From contig NZ_RBIR01000007.1 of assembly GCF_003634095.1 (NCBI RefSeq), positions 62,001 through 126,000 of the forward strand: a DNA stretch of 64,000 bases, in the 5' to 3' direction. Numbering within the stretch: the stretch's first letter is position 1; every line of letters begins with the position of its first letter. The position numbers and the translations under genes were made by a program. The notes beneath the pieces were generated by a model that saw nothing but the letters and a program-made list of their open reading frames with translations, was not told where the DNA came from and made no database searches. Positions 16,442 through 25,148 of this stretch are shown here, piece by piece. Source of the DNA: Arthrobacter oryzae (lineage in GTDB: Bacteria; Actinomycetota; Actinomycetes; Actinomycetales; Micrococcaceae).

Positions 16442-17650
16442 TCAGACCTGCTTGAGCGCCTGGCCGAGGTCGCGGATCAGGTCCTCGACGTCCTCCAGAC
16501 CGACCGACAGCCGCACCACGCCGTCGCTGAGCCCGATCGCCGCGCGTCCCTCCGGGCCCATGGCGCGGTGCGTCGTGGTGGCCGGGTGCGTGATCAGGGA
16601 TTTCGAATCGCCGAGGTTGTTGGAAATGTCGATGATCCGCAGCCCATCCAGCAGCGCGAAGGCTGCCTCCTTGGCGCTGCGGCCCGGGGAGGGCGACAGC
16701 TCCAGCGTGAGCACGGTCCCGCCGGCCTTCATCTGCTTCACCGCGAGATCGTGCTGCGGGTGGGACGGCAGCAGCGGATACTTGACCCAGCTGACCGCGG
16801 GCTGGCCCTCAAGCCACTCGGCCAACCGCAGGGCGGAGGCGGAGGAATGGTTGACGCGCAGGGCCATGGTCTCCAGGCCCTTGGTGAGGACCCACGCGTT
16901 GAACGCGGAAAGCGAGGGCCCGGTGTGCCGCATGAGCTGTTTGACGGGCCCGTCGATGAATTCCTTGGTGCCCAGGATCGCGCCGCCGAGCACGCGTCCC
17001 TGGCCGTCGATGTGTTTGGTGCCGGAGTAGACGATCACGTCCGCGCCGAGGTCCCCGCAGCGCTGCAGGAGCGGGGTGGCGAAGACGTTGTCGACCACCA
17101 CCGTGGCGCCGGCCGCGTGTGCGAGGTCGCTCACGGCGGCGATGTCCACGATTTCCTGCATCGGGTTCGACGGCGACTCAAAGAAGACCGCCGTCGTCGG
17201 CTCGGCCAGCGCAGACTTCCACTGCTCGAGGTCCGGGCCGTCCACGAAGACCGTCTCGACGCCCCAGCGCGGCAGGATCTCGTTGAGAATCACAAAGCAC
17301 GAGCCAAAAAGCGACCGGGCGGCGACGACGCGGTCCCCGGCCGCCAACAGGGCGCCCAGGGCGGTGAAGACGGCGGACATGCCGGATGCGGTCGCAAAGC
17401 AGGCCTCGGTTCCCTCCAGCAGCCGGAGCCGCTCCTGGAAGGTCGCGACCGACGGGTTGCCGTAGCGGGAGTAGACGAAGCGCTCGTCCTCGCCGGTGAA
17501 GGCACGCTCGGCGGCGGCCGCGGACTCGTAGACGAATCCGGAGTTGAGGAAGATCGGCTCGGCGGTTTCCTGGAAGCCGGTGCGGTCAAGGCCGCCGCGG
17601 ACGGCCTGGGTATCGGCGGACCAGCCGGCGGCGTCGGGATTGAAAGTCAC
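16442..17650 (-). CDS. metZ: O-succinylhomoserine sulfhydrylase
   Basis: 402-residue PLP enzyme of the Cys/Met metabolism family. It converts an activated homoserine plus sulfide to homocysteine in methionine synthesis. The PLP lysine is in SGTKHIDGQGRVLGG, a hallmark of MetZ-type enzymes. The N terminus matches family members (TQAVRGGLDRTGFQETAEPIFLNSGFV, given here in part). GTG 17650 directly abuts the rhodanese stop. It is the last gene of a three-gene operon preceded by a SAM riboswitch, which fits methionine feedback. O-acetylhomoserine as substrate cannot be excluded. Confidence 0.93.
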   Translation of the reverse strand: MTFNPDAAGWSADTQAVRGGLDRTGFQETAEPIFLNSGFVYESAAAAERAFTGEDERFVYSRYGNPSVATFQERLRLLEGTEACFATASGMSAVFTALGALLAAGDRVVAARSLFGSCFVILNEILPRWGVETVFVDGPDLEQWKSALAEPTTAVFFESPSNPMQEIVDIAAVSDLAHAAGATVVVDNVFATPLLQRCGDLGADVIVYSGTKHIDGQGRVLGGAILGTKEFIDGPVKQLMRHTGPSLSAFNAWVLTKGLETMALRVNHSSASALRLAEWLEGQPAVSWVKYPLLPSHPQHDLAVKQMKAGGTVLTLELSPSPGRSAKEAAFALLDGLRIIDISNNLGDSKSLITHPATTTHRAMGPEGRAAIGLSDGVVRLSVGLEDVEDLIRDLGQALKQV

Positions 17651-18070
17651 TTAAATCTTTCCAAGGTTGGTGGGCAGGCCGCGGTTCTTCCAGCCGTTGA
17701 CGGTGCGTTCGCCAAAGCGGTCGGTCTCGCCTTCAAAGCCCTCAAGAACGTTGTAGGAGGTGTAGCCGGCGGCTGTCGCGGCCGTCGCGGCGGCAATCGA
17801 CCGGGCGCCGGAGCGGCAGAGGAACACCAGTTCAACGGTGGTGTCCGCCGGGGCCTGCCGCCGTAGCTGTTCCACGAAGTGCGGGTTGGGCGCGCCGCCG
17901 GCGAGGTTCCACTGGATGAAGAGCGGATCGCTTCGCCGTTCACCCGCGGACGCGGTGTCCGGGACGCCGATGTGGGCCCATTCGCCTTCGGTCCGGACGT
18001 CCACCAGGATGGCTCCGGCTTCCAGCTTGGTCCACGCGGCCTGCGGGCTGAGGTCTCCTGCGTAGCTCAT
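17651..18070 (-). CDS. Rhodanese-like sulfurtransferase
   Basis: 139-residue single-domain rhodanese. The active-site loop is CRSGARS within VFLCRSGARSIAAA. Rhodaneses carry a persulfide on that Cys and pass sulfur to acceptors. Its place between a DUF1737 gene and metZ, under one SAM riboswitch, suggests it supplies or handles reduced sulfur for homocysteine synthesis. It overlaps the DUF1737 gene by 4 nt (ATGA) and abuts metZ, so all three are co-translated. Confidence 0.9.
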   Translation of the reverse strand: MSYAGDLSPQAAWTKLEAGAILVDVRTEGEWAHIGVPDTASAGERRSDPLFIQWNLAGGAPNPHFVEQLRRQAPADTTVELVFLCRSGARSIAAATAATAAGYTSYNVLEGFEGETDRFGERTVNGWKNRGLPTNLGKI

Positions 18071-18399
18071 GCGTGCCCCTCGAACGCCTCATCGGCGCCA
18101 AACTCGTCGGAGTCGAGTTCATCAACGGCGTTGGCCACGGCGGCGTCCGCGCTGGCGATTGCCGCGGGCAGGACCAGCGCCTGCGCCACGATCACCGTGC
18201 TGCCGTTGAACGTGGCGGCGGGACTTCCGTGCAGCACATAGCCTTCGGCCAGGGCGGCCGAGACGCGCTCACAGAAATCACGGTCATCCGGGCCGGTGAA
18301 CAGGCGGTAGGCCAGCTTTTCCTCGCCGGCGGAGGGCACGCCGGGGGCGCTGCTGTTGGCTGCCGCATCGGGGACGGCGGGGGTGGACGTGTCGGGCAC
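18067..18399 (-). CDS. DUF1737 domain protein
   Basis: 110 residues. The centre (YRLFTGPDDRDFCERVSAAL, then GYVLHGSPAATFNG) is the short DUF1737 domain of unknown function. The N-terminal 30 residues and acidic C terminus are low-complexity. GTG 18399 has a good GGAG site. It is the first gene of the SAM-riboswitch operon, followed by rhodanese and metZ. A role in sulfur metabolism is suggested only by this linkage. Confidence 0.82.
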   Translation of the reverse strand: MPDTSTPAVPDAAANSSAPGVPSAGEEKLAYRLFTGPDDRDFCERVSAALAEGYVLHGSPAATFNGSTVIVAQALVLPAAIASADAAVANAVDELDSDEFGADEAFEGHA

Positions 18400-18446
18400 G
18401 ACGGATCTCCTTTATTTCACGCTTGCAGCTCGAATTCTCGATTGCC

Positions 18447-18528
18447 GAGTATTCACCTGAGGCACCCCGCCGCGAAAGGGAGGGTTGCCGACCGGCCAGT
18501 CAGGGCTTGGCACCGGTTCTCATTACTC
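18447..18528 (-). ncRNA. SAM riboswitch (actinobacterial SAM-I/IV type)
   Basis: Read on the minus strand the region contains GGTGCCAAGCCCTGA, GGCCGGTCGGCAACCCTCC, CGCGGCGGGGTGCC and CAGGTGAA, in the order found in SAM-IV and SAM-I/IV variant aptamers of actinobacteria. A P1 helix can form between GAGTA (plus positions 18524-18528) and TACTC (18447-18451). It ends 47 nt before the start of the DUF1737-rhodanese-metZ operon. The aptamer class within this clan is uncertain without a covariance-model search. Confidence 0.85.
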
Positions 18529-18559
18529 CCCAAAAACGTAACACTTACGACGCCGGCCC

Positions 18560-18834
18560 GCACCGCCGCCGTCGTCATGTTCCGTAACCGGAGCGCGCCA
18601 AGGGCGGCGGCCGCCGTGATGCAGGCGTCGCGGCGGGGGCGAGTAGTGGCGGGCTCCAATTTCGGGTACTGCCCACTCGTGCGCGGCCGGATACTGCGCC
18701 GTGTACTGGTGGGACCGGTCCGACGCGTCGGCCGTCTATCGCCTTCTGCAAATCCAACGTGACCGTCAATAGGGGCCCGAACTCCGCTGCAGCCGCATCC
18801 ACGGCCCGGCAAGTGACGGCGGAATGGAGCAAAT
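18560..18834 (+). promoter_or_regulatory. Upstream region of the ATP-grasp paralogue
   Basis: Non-coding. It carries a series of GTA(C/G)TG motifs: GAGTAGTGGC at 18641-18650, GGTACTGCCCACTCGTGCG at 18665-18683, ATACTGCGCC at 18691-18700 and TGTACTGG at 18702-18709. The second matches the motif at 11855-11873 upstream of the PIG-L operon at 16 of 19 positions. A GGAG ribosome site lies at 18826-18829. The shared motif suggests a common regulator or promoter type. Confidence 0.5.
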
Positions 18835-19791
18835 ATGGGTCCGCGCATACTGGTTACCGGGGTTGCAAGCGCCGCCGGCCGGACCATCGCGGCTCAGCTC
18901 GCCGCCCGCGGCATCCCCTGTCTCGGCTCCGACGCCCGCGCCGACACCCGTGCCGACAGGGACGGCCCGGCAGCAGCAACGGTGAAGCTCCTGCCGGCGA
19001 CGGACCCGGACATGCTCCTGGACCTGCGCCGGCTGGTGGACCGGGAGGCCATCAACGTCATCATTCCGACCCTCACCGTGGAACTCCCGGTCCTGGCCGC
19101 GGCCCGGGCCGGATTCGGCCACGACGTGCGGATCATCGTCGGCGACCCCGCCGCGGTGGCCCTCGCCAACGACCGCTTGTTCACCGCGTGGGCGTTGCAG
19201 GCGGCGGGCATCCCGGTCCCGCGCTTCGCAGTACCGGGGGATCTGGCCGCAGCGCCGGCATCCCTCGCGGGCCTCAACGGCCCCGTCGTGGTCAAACCCC
19301 GGATCTTCAAAGGCTCCCGCGCCGTCCACCTGCTGGCCGGGAGCGCGTCCGTGAGCTGGAAGAACATGCCAGCCGGGCAGCTCGTCCAGGAGTTCATCCC
19401 GGGCACCGACTATGTGGCCCTGGTGTTCGGCACCCCGGCCCGGAACGCGATGGCCCCGGTGGCGGTGGTCCTGGAGAAGACCAAAATCCCGTACGGGCGA
19501 GCCGGCAGCGACGAAGTCAGCCGCAGAGTGCCGGCGGGCGAGGCCGCGGATGTGCGGAAGCTGGGACTGGCGGCGGTCCGCACGCTCGGGCTGACCGGGC
19601 CGGTGCAGGTCCAGATCCGACGCCGCGCCGACGGAACTCCCGTGGTGCTGGGCGTGTGCGCGACGATGGGGGAGAACAGCACGTGGGCGCCGGAACTGCT
19701 CGACGCCGTGCTGGCAACCTTCATGCTTCCGGCCTTCAACCCCGCCTCCTTCCGCCGCTGCCCGGGGGTTCCCGCGGACGCGCTCGGGTGA
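18835..19791 (+). CDS. Degenerate ATP-grasp paralogue
   Basis: 318 residues, clearly paralogous over its whole length to the ATP-grasp protein at 13109-14053 (shared blocks such as ALANDRLFTAWALQAAGIPVPRF). Two sites differ in ways that should weaken catalysis. The metal-ligand motif LEVN is replaced by LGVC (Gly273, Cys275). The glycine-rich ATP loop GGRGV is GSRAV. The nucleotide-binding Lys (VVVKPRI) remains. It may be inactive, regulatory or in complex with the intact paralogue. The gene is monocistronic, separated from the glycan operon by the minus-strand metZ operon, and ends at a 63-nt palindrome. Confidence 0.85.
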   Translation: MGPRILVTGVASAAGRTIAAQLAARGIPCLGSDARADTRADRDGPAAATVKLLPATDPDMLLDLRRLVDREAINVIIPTLTVELPVLAAARAGFGHDVRIIVGDPAAVALANDRLFTAWALQAAGIPVPRFAVPGDLAAAPASLAGLNGPVVVKPRIFKGSRAVHLLAGSASVSWKNMPAGQLVQEFIPGTDYVALVFGTPARNAMAPVAVVLEKTKIPYGRAGSDEVSRRVPAGEAADVRKLGLAAVRTLGLTGPVQVQIRRRADGTPVVLGVCATMGENSTWAPELLDAVLATFMLPAFNPASFRRCPGVPADALG

Positions 19792-19799
19792 CGAAAGAC

Positions 19800-19862
19800 C
19801 AACGCGGGGTCACTTACGGTCCATGTCGGGCGTCGCCACGGGCCGTAAGTGACCCCGCGTTG
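19800..19862. repeat. 63-nt palindromic element (copy 2), bidirectional terminator position
   Basis: A perfect 20-bp stem joins bases 19800-19819 with 19843-19862 around a 23-nt loop. The outermost 13 bp (CAACGCGGGGTCA and its complement) are identical to those of the element at 10265-10327, and the total length is the same. It exactly fills the gap between two convergent genes and probably terminates both. Confidence 0.88.
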
Positions 19863-20825
19863 CTATTCGATGGTGGCGAACAGGGCGTTGAGTTCGGCGG
19901 TGAGCTGCTGGCGCAGTTCCGGGGTGCCGATTTCCTGGCCGTCGATGTGGTTCACCGGCGCCAGGAGCCGGATGCTCGAGATCAGCCAGACGGCGTCGGC
20001 GTCCAGCAGGTCCTTCGGCTCCAACGGGCCGTAGCCCAGCTCCCAGCCGGCAGCCTTGGCCGCGGTGAACAGGGCGCCCTGCGAGGTGCCCGGCAGGATG
20101 CCGCTGTCCAGCTGCGGGGTGATGAGGCGCCGGACCGTGCGGACACCGCCGGCGCCGTCGTCTGAAGTTTCCAGGTGCGCCAGCAGCACGGTCGACGTCG
20201 GCCCCTCCAGGACCCGGCCGTCCGCGGACGTGAAGATGACGTCGTCGGCGCCGTGTTGGTGGGCGTAGCGCAGCGCGGCCATGTTCACGGCATAGGAGAG
20301 GGTCTTGGCGCCGAGCAGGAGCCAGGGGGCGCGCTCGCCGACTTCGCTGTCGTAGCCGCGGTCCAGCAGGATGACGTCGATGCCGGTCTCGCGCTGCCGG
20401 CGCCCCGCCGCCGCAGGGGCGGAGGCCTGGACCCAGCAGGTGGGGGCGGAGGCGCCCTCCGGCCCGCGGGTGACCAGCAGCTTCACCACTACCTCGTCCT
20501 CTGCCGTGCCGCCGGCCGCCGCGGGAGGATCCTGGCGCCTGTACTCGCCGATGGCGGTCTCCACCGCCCGCCGCCAGGCGTCCTCAGCCGGAATATCCAG
20601 TTCCAGCAGGCGGGCCGAGCCGGCCAGCCGGGTCAGGTGCGCCTGGATCTTGCGGGGCCGGCCGCCCACGGCCAGGAGGGATTCGAAAACGCCGTCGCCG
20701 CGGGTGGCGCCCAGGTCCGTGGCCATCAGTTGCGGCTTCGACGCGTCCGCCACGCGCCCGCCGTCGAACGCCGGATCCAGGAAGACCAGTACGGTCGCGG
20801 GCGAGGGAACAGAAGCTGGGGTCAT
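19863..20825 (-). CDS. pabC: Aminodeoxychorismate lyase (class IV aminotransferase)
   Basis: 320-residue PLP fold-type IV enzyme. It matches aminodeoxychorismate lyase, which releases pyruvate to give 4-aminobenzoate for folate. Features are DLGATRGDGVFESLL near residue 40, the probable PLP lysine in GAKTLSYAVNMAALRYA, and DVIFTSADGRVLEGPTSTV. A pabB-type gene lies 1.6 kb upstream on the same strand, which supports PabC over branched-chain aminotransferase, although the plus-strand cls gene separates them. The region around residues 110-150 is Ala/Pro-rich and looks like a lineage-specific insert. Confidence 0.87.
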   Translation of the reverse strand: MTPASVPSPATVLVFLDPAFDGGRVADASKPQLMATDLGATRGDGVFESLLAVGGRPRKIQAHLTRLAGSARLLELDIPAEDAWRRAVETAIGEYRRQDPPAAAGGTAEDEVVVKLLVTRGPEGASAPTCWVQASAPAAAGRRQRETGIDVILLDRGYDSEVGERAPWLLLGAKTLSYAVNMAALRYAHQHGADDVIFTSADGRVLEGPTSTVLLAHLETSDDGAGGVRTVRRLITPQLDSGILPGTSQGALFTAAKAAGWELGYGPLEPKDLLDADAVWLISSIRLLAPVNHIDGQEIGTPELRQQLTAELNALFATIE

Positions 20826-20918
20826 GCCTACAGCTTAGTCTCGGCCGTCCCGGGATAGGATTTGCAGGTTGCCCGTTCCGGAACTGTTCCGCGGGCCTGT
20901 AGCTTGAGGGGTTCGCCT

Positions 20919-22394
20919 GTGCTGTGGCCATTTCCGCTGGCGGAAACTTTACCGTCTTGGGCGATTCTGATCCTGACCGTGATCGACTTCGCCATCCGCG
21001 TGCTGGCCCTGGGCATCATCCCCGGCAACCGGCGCCCCACCACCGCGATGGCGTGGCTGCTGGGCATCTTCATTTTGCCTACGCTGGGCCTGGCGTTGTT
21101 CCTGCTGTTCGGCAACTTCCGGCTCTCGCGCAAGCGCCGCGCGCAGCAGGACGCGGTCAATACCCGGGTACGCGCCGGGACCTCGGAACTGGCGATGCTG
21201 GAAAGCCACTACTCCGGACCGGAGTGGGTGGCTTCTGCCGCGGAACTGAACAAGACGCTGGGCTCACTGCCGATGGTCGACGGCAACCAGGTGGAGCTCC
21301 TGCCCGGCTACCCGGATTCCATCAAGGCGATGACCGAGGCCGTCCGCGGCGCCCGGTCCTTCATCAACGCCGAGTTCTACATCATGAGCTCGGACCACAT
21401 CACGGATGACCTGCTGACGGCAATGGAGGAAGCGGCCGAGCGCGGCGTCGAGGTCCGCGTCCTGTTCGACCACCTCGGCACGCTCCGGATCAAGGGCTAC
21501 CGCAGGCTGATCGCCCGGCTCAAAGCCAGCAAAATTCGCTGGCGGCGCATGCTTCCGCTCAACCCGCTGCAGGGGCAGTGGCGCCGGCCGGACCTGCGCA
21601 ACCACCGCAAGATCATGGTGATCGACGGTGAGATCGCGTTCACCGGGTCCCAAAACCTGATTGAACCGTCTTACAACAATCCCAAGCACCGCAAGGTCGG
21701 CCGCGAATGGGTCGAGCTGATGGCCTGCCTGCGCGGGCCGATCGTCACCACGCTCAACGTGGTTTTCGCCACCGACTGGCTCAGTGAGACCGACGAGTCC
21801 CTTGAGGAGCAGCTCGCGCACCGGCCCGAACTGCACGCCGGCAACATCACCGCCCAGGTGGTGCCCAGTGGCCCCGGGTTCATCACCGAAAACAACCTGC
21901 GGCTCTTCAACACCCTCATCTACTCGGCGCAGCGCAAGATCTCGCTCTGCAGCCCGTACTTCGTCCCGGATGACTCGCTGCTGTATGCGGTGACGACGGC
22001 GGCGCAGCGCGGCGTCGAGGTGGAGCTCTTCGTCTCGGAAAAGGGCGACCAGTTCCTCGTCCACCACGCCCAGCAATCCTACTATGAGGCGCTGCTTGAG
22101 GCCGGGGTGCGGATCTACCTCTACAAGGCGCCGTTTGTTCTGCACGCCAAGCACTTCACCATTGACAACGAGGTTGCCGTGCTGGGCTCCAGCAACATGG
22201 ACATGCGCTCCTTCTCGCTGAACCTCGAGGTTTCGGTGATGCTCCTCGGCGAGGACATCGTCCAGCGGATCCGTGCCGTGGAGGACACCTACCGCAGCAT
22301 CTCCCACGAACTCGTGCTCGATGACTGGATGAAACGGCCCATGAAGATGAAGTACGTGGACAACGTGGCAAGGCTGTCGGCAACACTGCAGTAG
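20919..22394 (+). CDS. cls: Cardiolipin synthase (phospholipase D superfamily)
   Basis: 491 residues. Two N-terminal transmembrane helices (about 10-30 and 38-62) precede two HKD motifs: HRKIMVIDGEIAFTGSQN and HAKHFTIDNEVAVLGSSNMD. This is the layout of bacterial Cls, which makes cardiolipin from phosphatidylglycerol. The conserved PGNRRPTTAMAWLL between the helices is also typical. GTG 20919 with GAGGGG 8 nt upstream is the best start. It is divergent from pabC and convergent with the pabB fusion gene. Confidence 0.92.
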   Translation: MLWPFPLAETLPSWAILILTVIDFAIRVLALGIIPGNRRPTTAMAWLLGIFILPTLGLALFLLFGNFRLSRKRRAQQDAVNTRVRAGTSELAMLESHYSGPEWVASAAELNKTLGSLPMVDGNQVELLPGYPDSIKAMTEAVRGARSFINAEFYIMSSDHITDDLLTAMEEAAERGVEVRVLFDHLGTLRIKGYRRLIARLKASKIRWRRMLPLNPLQGQWRRPDLRNHRKIMVIDGEIAFTGSQNLIEPSYNNPKHRKVGREWVELMACLRGPIVTTLNVVFATDWLSETDESLEEQLAHRPELHAGNITAQVVPSGPGFITENNLRLFNTLIYSAQRKISLCSPYFVPDDSLLYAVTTAAQRGVEVELFVSEKGDQFLVHHAQQSYYEALLEAGVRIYLYKAPFVLHAKHFTIDNEVAVLGSSNMDMRSFSLNLEVSVMLLGEDIVQRIRAVEDTYRSISHELVLDDWMKRPMKMKYVDNVARLSATLQ

Positions 22395-22410
22395 CCGGCA
22401 CCGGCGGAAC

Positions 22411-24492
22411 TTAGCCTTGGGGAAACTCGGTGCCGAGCGCCGACAAAACGCCGAACGCCTTGGTCCGGATTTCCTCGTACTCCTCCTGCGGGGTCGAGTC
22501 GGCGGTGACGGCACCGCCGACGCCCAGGCTCAGTTCCGCCGTGCCCTCGCCGGCGGCCGTGGTCACCAGGGTTCGGATCGCCACGGCAAGGTCGGCAGAC
22601 CCGTTGAGGGAGAAATAGCCGATCGCCCCGGAATACACGCCCCGGGGTGCGGCCTCCAGCCGGTCCAGGATGGCCATGGTGCTGACCTTCGGGGCGCCGG
22701 TCATCGAGCCGGCGGGGAAGCAGGCCGCGACCGCCTCGGCCCGCGGCATCCCCGGCCGCAGCCGCGCGTCGATGGTGCTCACCATTTGGTGGACCGTGGC
22801 GTAGCTCTCGATCGCACACAGCCGGCTGACGGCCACCGAACCCGGGACGGCGAAATGGCTCAGGTCATTGCGCAGCAGATCCACGATCATGATGTTTTCC
22901 GCGCGGTCCTTGGCCGAAGTCACCAGCTCCTGCCGCAGGGCAGCATCCGCGCCCGGCTCCGGATCCCGGCGGCGGGTGCCCTTGATCGGCTCGGCCCGCA
23001 TCCTGCCGTCCGCGGCAATCTGCAGGAAACGCTCCGGTGACGTGCTCGCCACCGTCAGCTCGCCGAACCGCAGATAGCTGGCGAACGGGGCCGGGTTGCC
23101 GCGCCGCAGCTCCAGGTAGGTCTGCCACGAATCCGTGCCGTGGGTGCCCGCGGGCACGGCAGCGGTGAGCGCGGTGGTCAGGCAGACCTCATAGGTGTTG
23201 CCTTCCGCGATCTCACGCTGGGCCTCGGAAACCTTCGCTTTGTAGGCGGACTCCGCGTCTCTGGCGGTGAAGTGCGGCGTGGTGGCGCAGGGCGCCGGGG
23301 GTCCCTGGGCGGGGGAGGAGGGCCCGGCAGGTCCGCCCGCGGGGGCAGCCGGCGCCGAGGCGGCGGCGACGGCCGCGCGGGCCGCCCCGAGCCAGTCCGG
23401 GGCGTCGGGGGTGTCCAGAGCCAGGAGCCACGCCGTGCCCTCGGCGTGGTCGAGCACCACGGCACGGCCGGCGAAGATCAGGCAGGCATCGGGGGTGGGG
23501 GCCGCGACGTCACTGCCGCCCGTTTCGCGCTTGAGTTCGTAGCCCAGGTATCCGAGCCAGCCCAGCGTGAACTCGCACGGGTAGCCCGCCGGGGCCGGGA
23601 GCGCCCGGCGCCCCCAGACGCCGTCGAGCCAGCGGAAGAACGGACCGTCGGTGGTCACCGTGGCCTGGCCCGCACTGACGCGGGTCAGGCCGGAACTGTG
23701 CCGGACCGCCTGGCCGTAGCGGCCGCCGTCGTCGGCCAGGATGCTGAAGCGGCTGCGTTCCGCGGCCTGGGGGGCGAGGCCCGCGGGGTCCAGCGAGGAG
23801 TCGAGCCACACGGCGTGGGTTGAGCCGCCGAAGAGCGCCGCAAACAGCAGCGCAGCCTCCGGCTCGGCGTCGATCCGTTCCGCCCGCAGCTGCAGGCCGT
23901 CCCGGGCGGCGAGTTCGGGGAGCAGGGCGGGGGCGACGGCGGGAAGGTATTGAAGGGCCTGCAGGACGTCGTCCGGGGCCGAGCCGTCCGCCCGGTTGAG
24001 CACGTGCACATCGGCGTGGGCCGGGACGTCGTCGGCCGCCAGCCACTGAGCCTCCTGGTCCGCCCACTGGTCCCAAAACGGTTCGTAGGTCTCCCCGTCC
24101 CGGTCCAGCGCCCGGGCGCGGCGGTCGGAGTCCGAGGCATCCGCCCAGATCACGGCGTCCAGCAGGGGCCGGGCCGCCGCAGCGGCGGCGCCCACCCCTT
24201 CCACCAGGACGATTTCGGCCGGGCGCGTGGTGCGGACCCCGCCGTCGTAGTGCCGTTCCCAGTCCCAGCTGACCCACTCCGCTGGCTCCCCGCGCCGCAG
24301 CGGCGACAGCACCGTGGTGACGTAGCGTTCGATCCCGGCCGTCAGCCCGTTCCAGCCGGGATAGATGTCCTCAAGGTGGAAGAGCGAGACTTTGTGGTGT
24401 TCCCGGAGCCGTGCTGCCAGTTCGATGGCCAGAGTGGTTTTGCCGGAGCCGGACCGCCCGTCGATTGCGATGATGACGGGTGCGGGGCTCAT
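22411..24492 (-). CDS. pabB: P-loop kinase-like domain fused to aminodeoxychorismate synthase component I (PabB)
   Basis: 693 residues. Residues 1-190 form a uridine-kinase-like P-loop domain with Walker A GRSGSGKTT (about 11-19) and HLEDIYPGWNGL. Residues about 210-693 are a chorismate-binding enzyme of the anthranilate synthase/PabB family. The C-terminal half has EGNTYEVCLTTAL, PIKGTRRRD, DLLRNDLSHF, GSMTGAPK and YSGAIGYFSLNG. PabB aminates chorismate to 4-amino-4-deoxychorismate. An Ala/Pro-rich insert lies between the N- and C-terminal chorismate subregions. No glutaminase (PabA) is in the window. The stop codon is 16 nt from the convergent cls stop, and the start overlaps the upstream phosphatase by 4 nt. 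Confidence 0.87.
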   Translation of the reverse strand: MSPAPVIIAIDGRSGSGKTTLAIELAARLREHHKVSLFHLEDIYPGWNGLTAGIERYVTTVLSPLRRGEPAEWVSWDWERHYDGGVRTTRPAEIVLVEGVGAAAAAARPLLDAVIWADASDSDRRARALDRDGETYEPFWDQWADQEAQWLAADDVPAHADVHVLNRADGSAPDDVLQALQYLPAVAPALLPELAARDGLQLRAERIDAEPEAALLFAALFGGSTHAVWLDSSLDPAGLAPQAAERSRFSILADDGGRYGQAVRHSSGLTRVSAGQATVTTDGPFFRWLDGVWGRRALPAPAGYPCEFTLGWLGYLGYELKRETGGSDVAAPTPDACLIFAGRAVVLDHAEGTAWLLALDTPDAPDWLGAARAAVAAASAPAAPAGGPAGPSSPAQGPPAPCATTPHFTARDAESAYKAKVSEAQREIAEGNTYEVCLTTALTAAVPAGTHGTDSWQTYLELRRGNPAPFASYLRFGELTVASTSPERFLQIAADGRMRAEPIKGTRRRDPEPGADAALRQELVTSAKDRAENIMIVDLLRNDLSHFAVPGSVAVSRLCAIESYATVHQMVSTIDARLRPGMPRAEAVAACFPAGSMTGAPKVSTMAILDRLEAAPRGVYSGAIGYFSLNGSADLAVAIRTLVTTAAGEGTAELSLGVGGAVTADSTPQEEYEEIRTKAFGVLSALGTEFPQG

Positions 24493-25073
24493 GAGATAGA
24501 GCGTACCCGCTGCTGTGCTTTGGGTTGATCGCTGGGTTGATCGTCGCCGTGATCTTGCCCGTCGAGGCGCTGAAGCTGGGCGCGGACGTGCTCCACGATC
24601 CCCGGCACGGAACTCCGGATGAGGTTCCAGGTGGTGTCGAAATCGGTGTGGCCGCCGTACCAGGGGTCCTCGATGCCCTGCTCCAGGGGGTCCTTGTCCG
24701 CCACCGCGGGGTCAAAGCTGCGGAGCATGCGGATCTTGGCCAGGGACTCGCCGTCCGGTGCCGTCTGCCGGAGCCAACCGTAGTGGTCGACGTCGAGGGC
24801 CAGGATCAGGTCGCGGCTGACGAACCATTCGGCGCGCCATTCGCGGGCCACATGACGGTCCGAGGAAATGTTCCGGGACGTGAGTTTGCGCGCAGCCCGC
24901 GGATCGATCGGGTGGCCGGCTTCATACGCGGTGGTGCCCGCGGAATCGACCAGGGCCCCGGTGAGGCGTTCGGCCCGGAATGCCTCTGCCAGCATGAGTT
25001 CGGCCATCGGAGACCGGCAGATGTTTCCGGTGCAGACCGCGATGATCCGGTACTGGCTCGACATTGAGGTCAT
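24489..25073 (-). CDS. Low-molecular-weight protein-tyrosine phosphatase
   Basis: 194 residues. The P-loop CTGNICRS (Cys14, Arg20) near the N terminus and the general-acid region IEDPWYGG are diagnostic of the family. It removes phosphate from phosphotyrosine on cytoplasmic proteins; partners are unknown. The C-terminal tail of about 25 residues is Gln/His/Asp-rich. The gene ends with a 4-nt overlap into the P-loop/PabB gene, so the two are co-translated. ATG 25073 is used; ATG 25064 would lose three residues. Confidence 0.92.
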   Translation of the reverse strand: MTSMSSQYRIIAVCTGNICRSPMAELMLAEAFRAERLTGALVDSAGTTAYEAGHPIDPRAARKLTSRNISSDRHVAREWRAEWFVSRDLILALDVDHYGWLRQTAPDGESLAKIRMLRSFDPAVADKDPLEQGIEDPWYGGHTDFDTTWNLIRSSVPGIVEHVRAQLQRLDGQDHGDDQPSDQPKAQQRVRSIS

Positions 25074-25148
25074 AGCTAAGCATGAACGATCCCGCGCCTC
25101 TTGGCTAGCGGAGACCCCTCGGATGTTACAAATTTTGTCAAACGCAAA

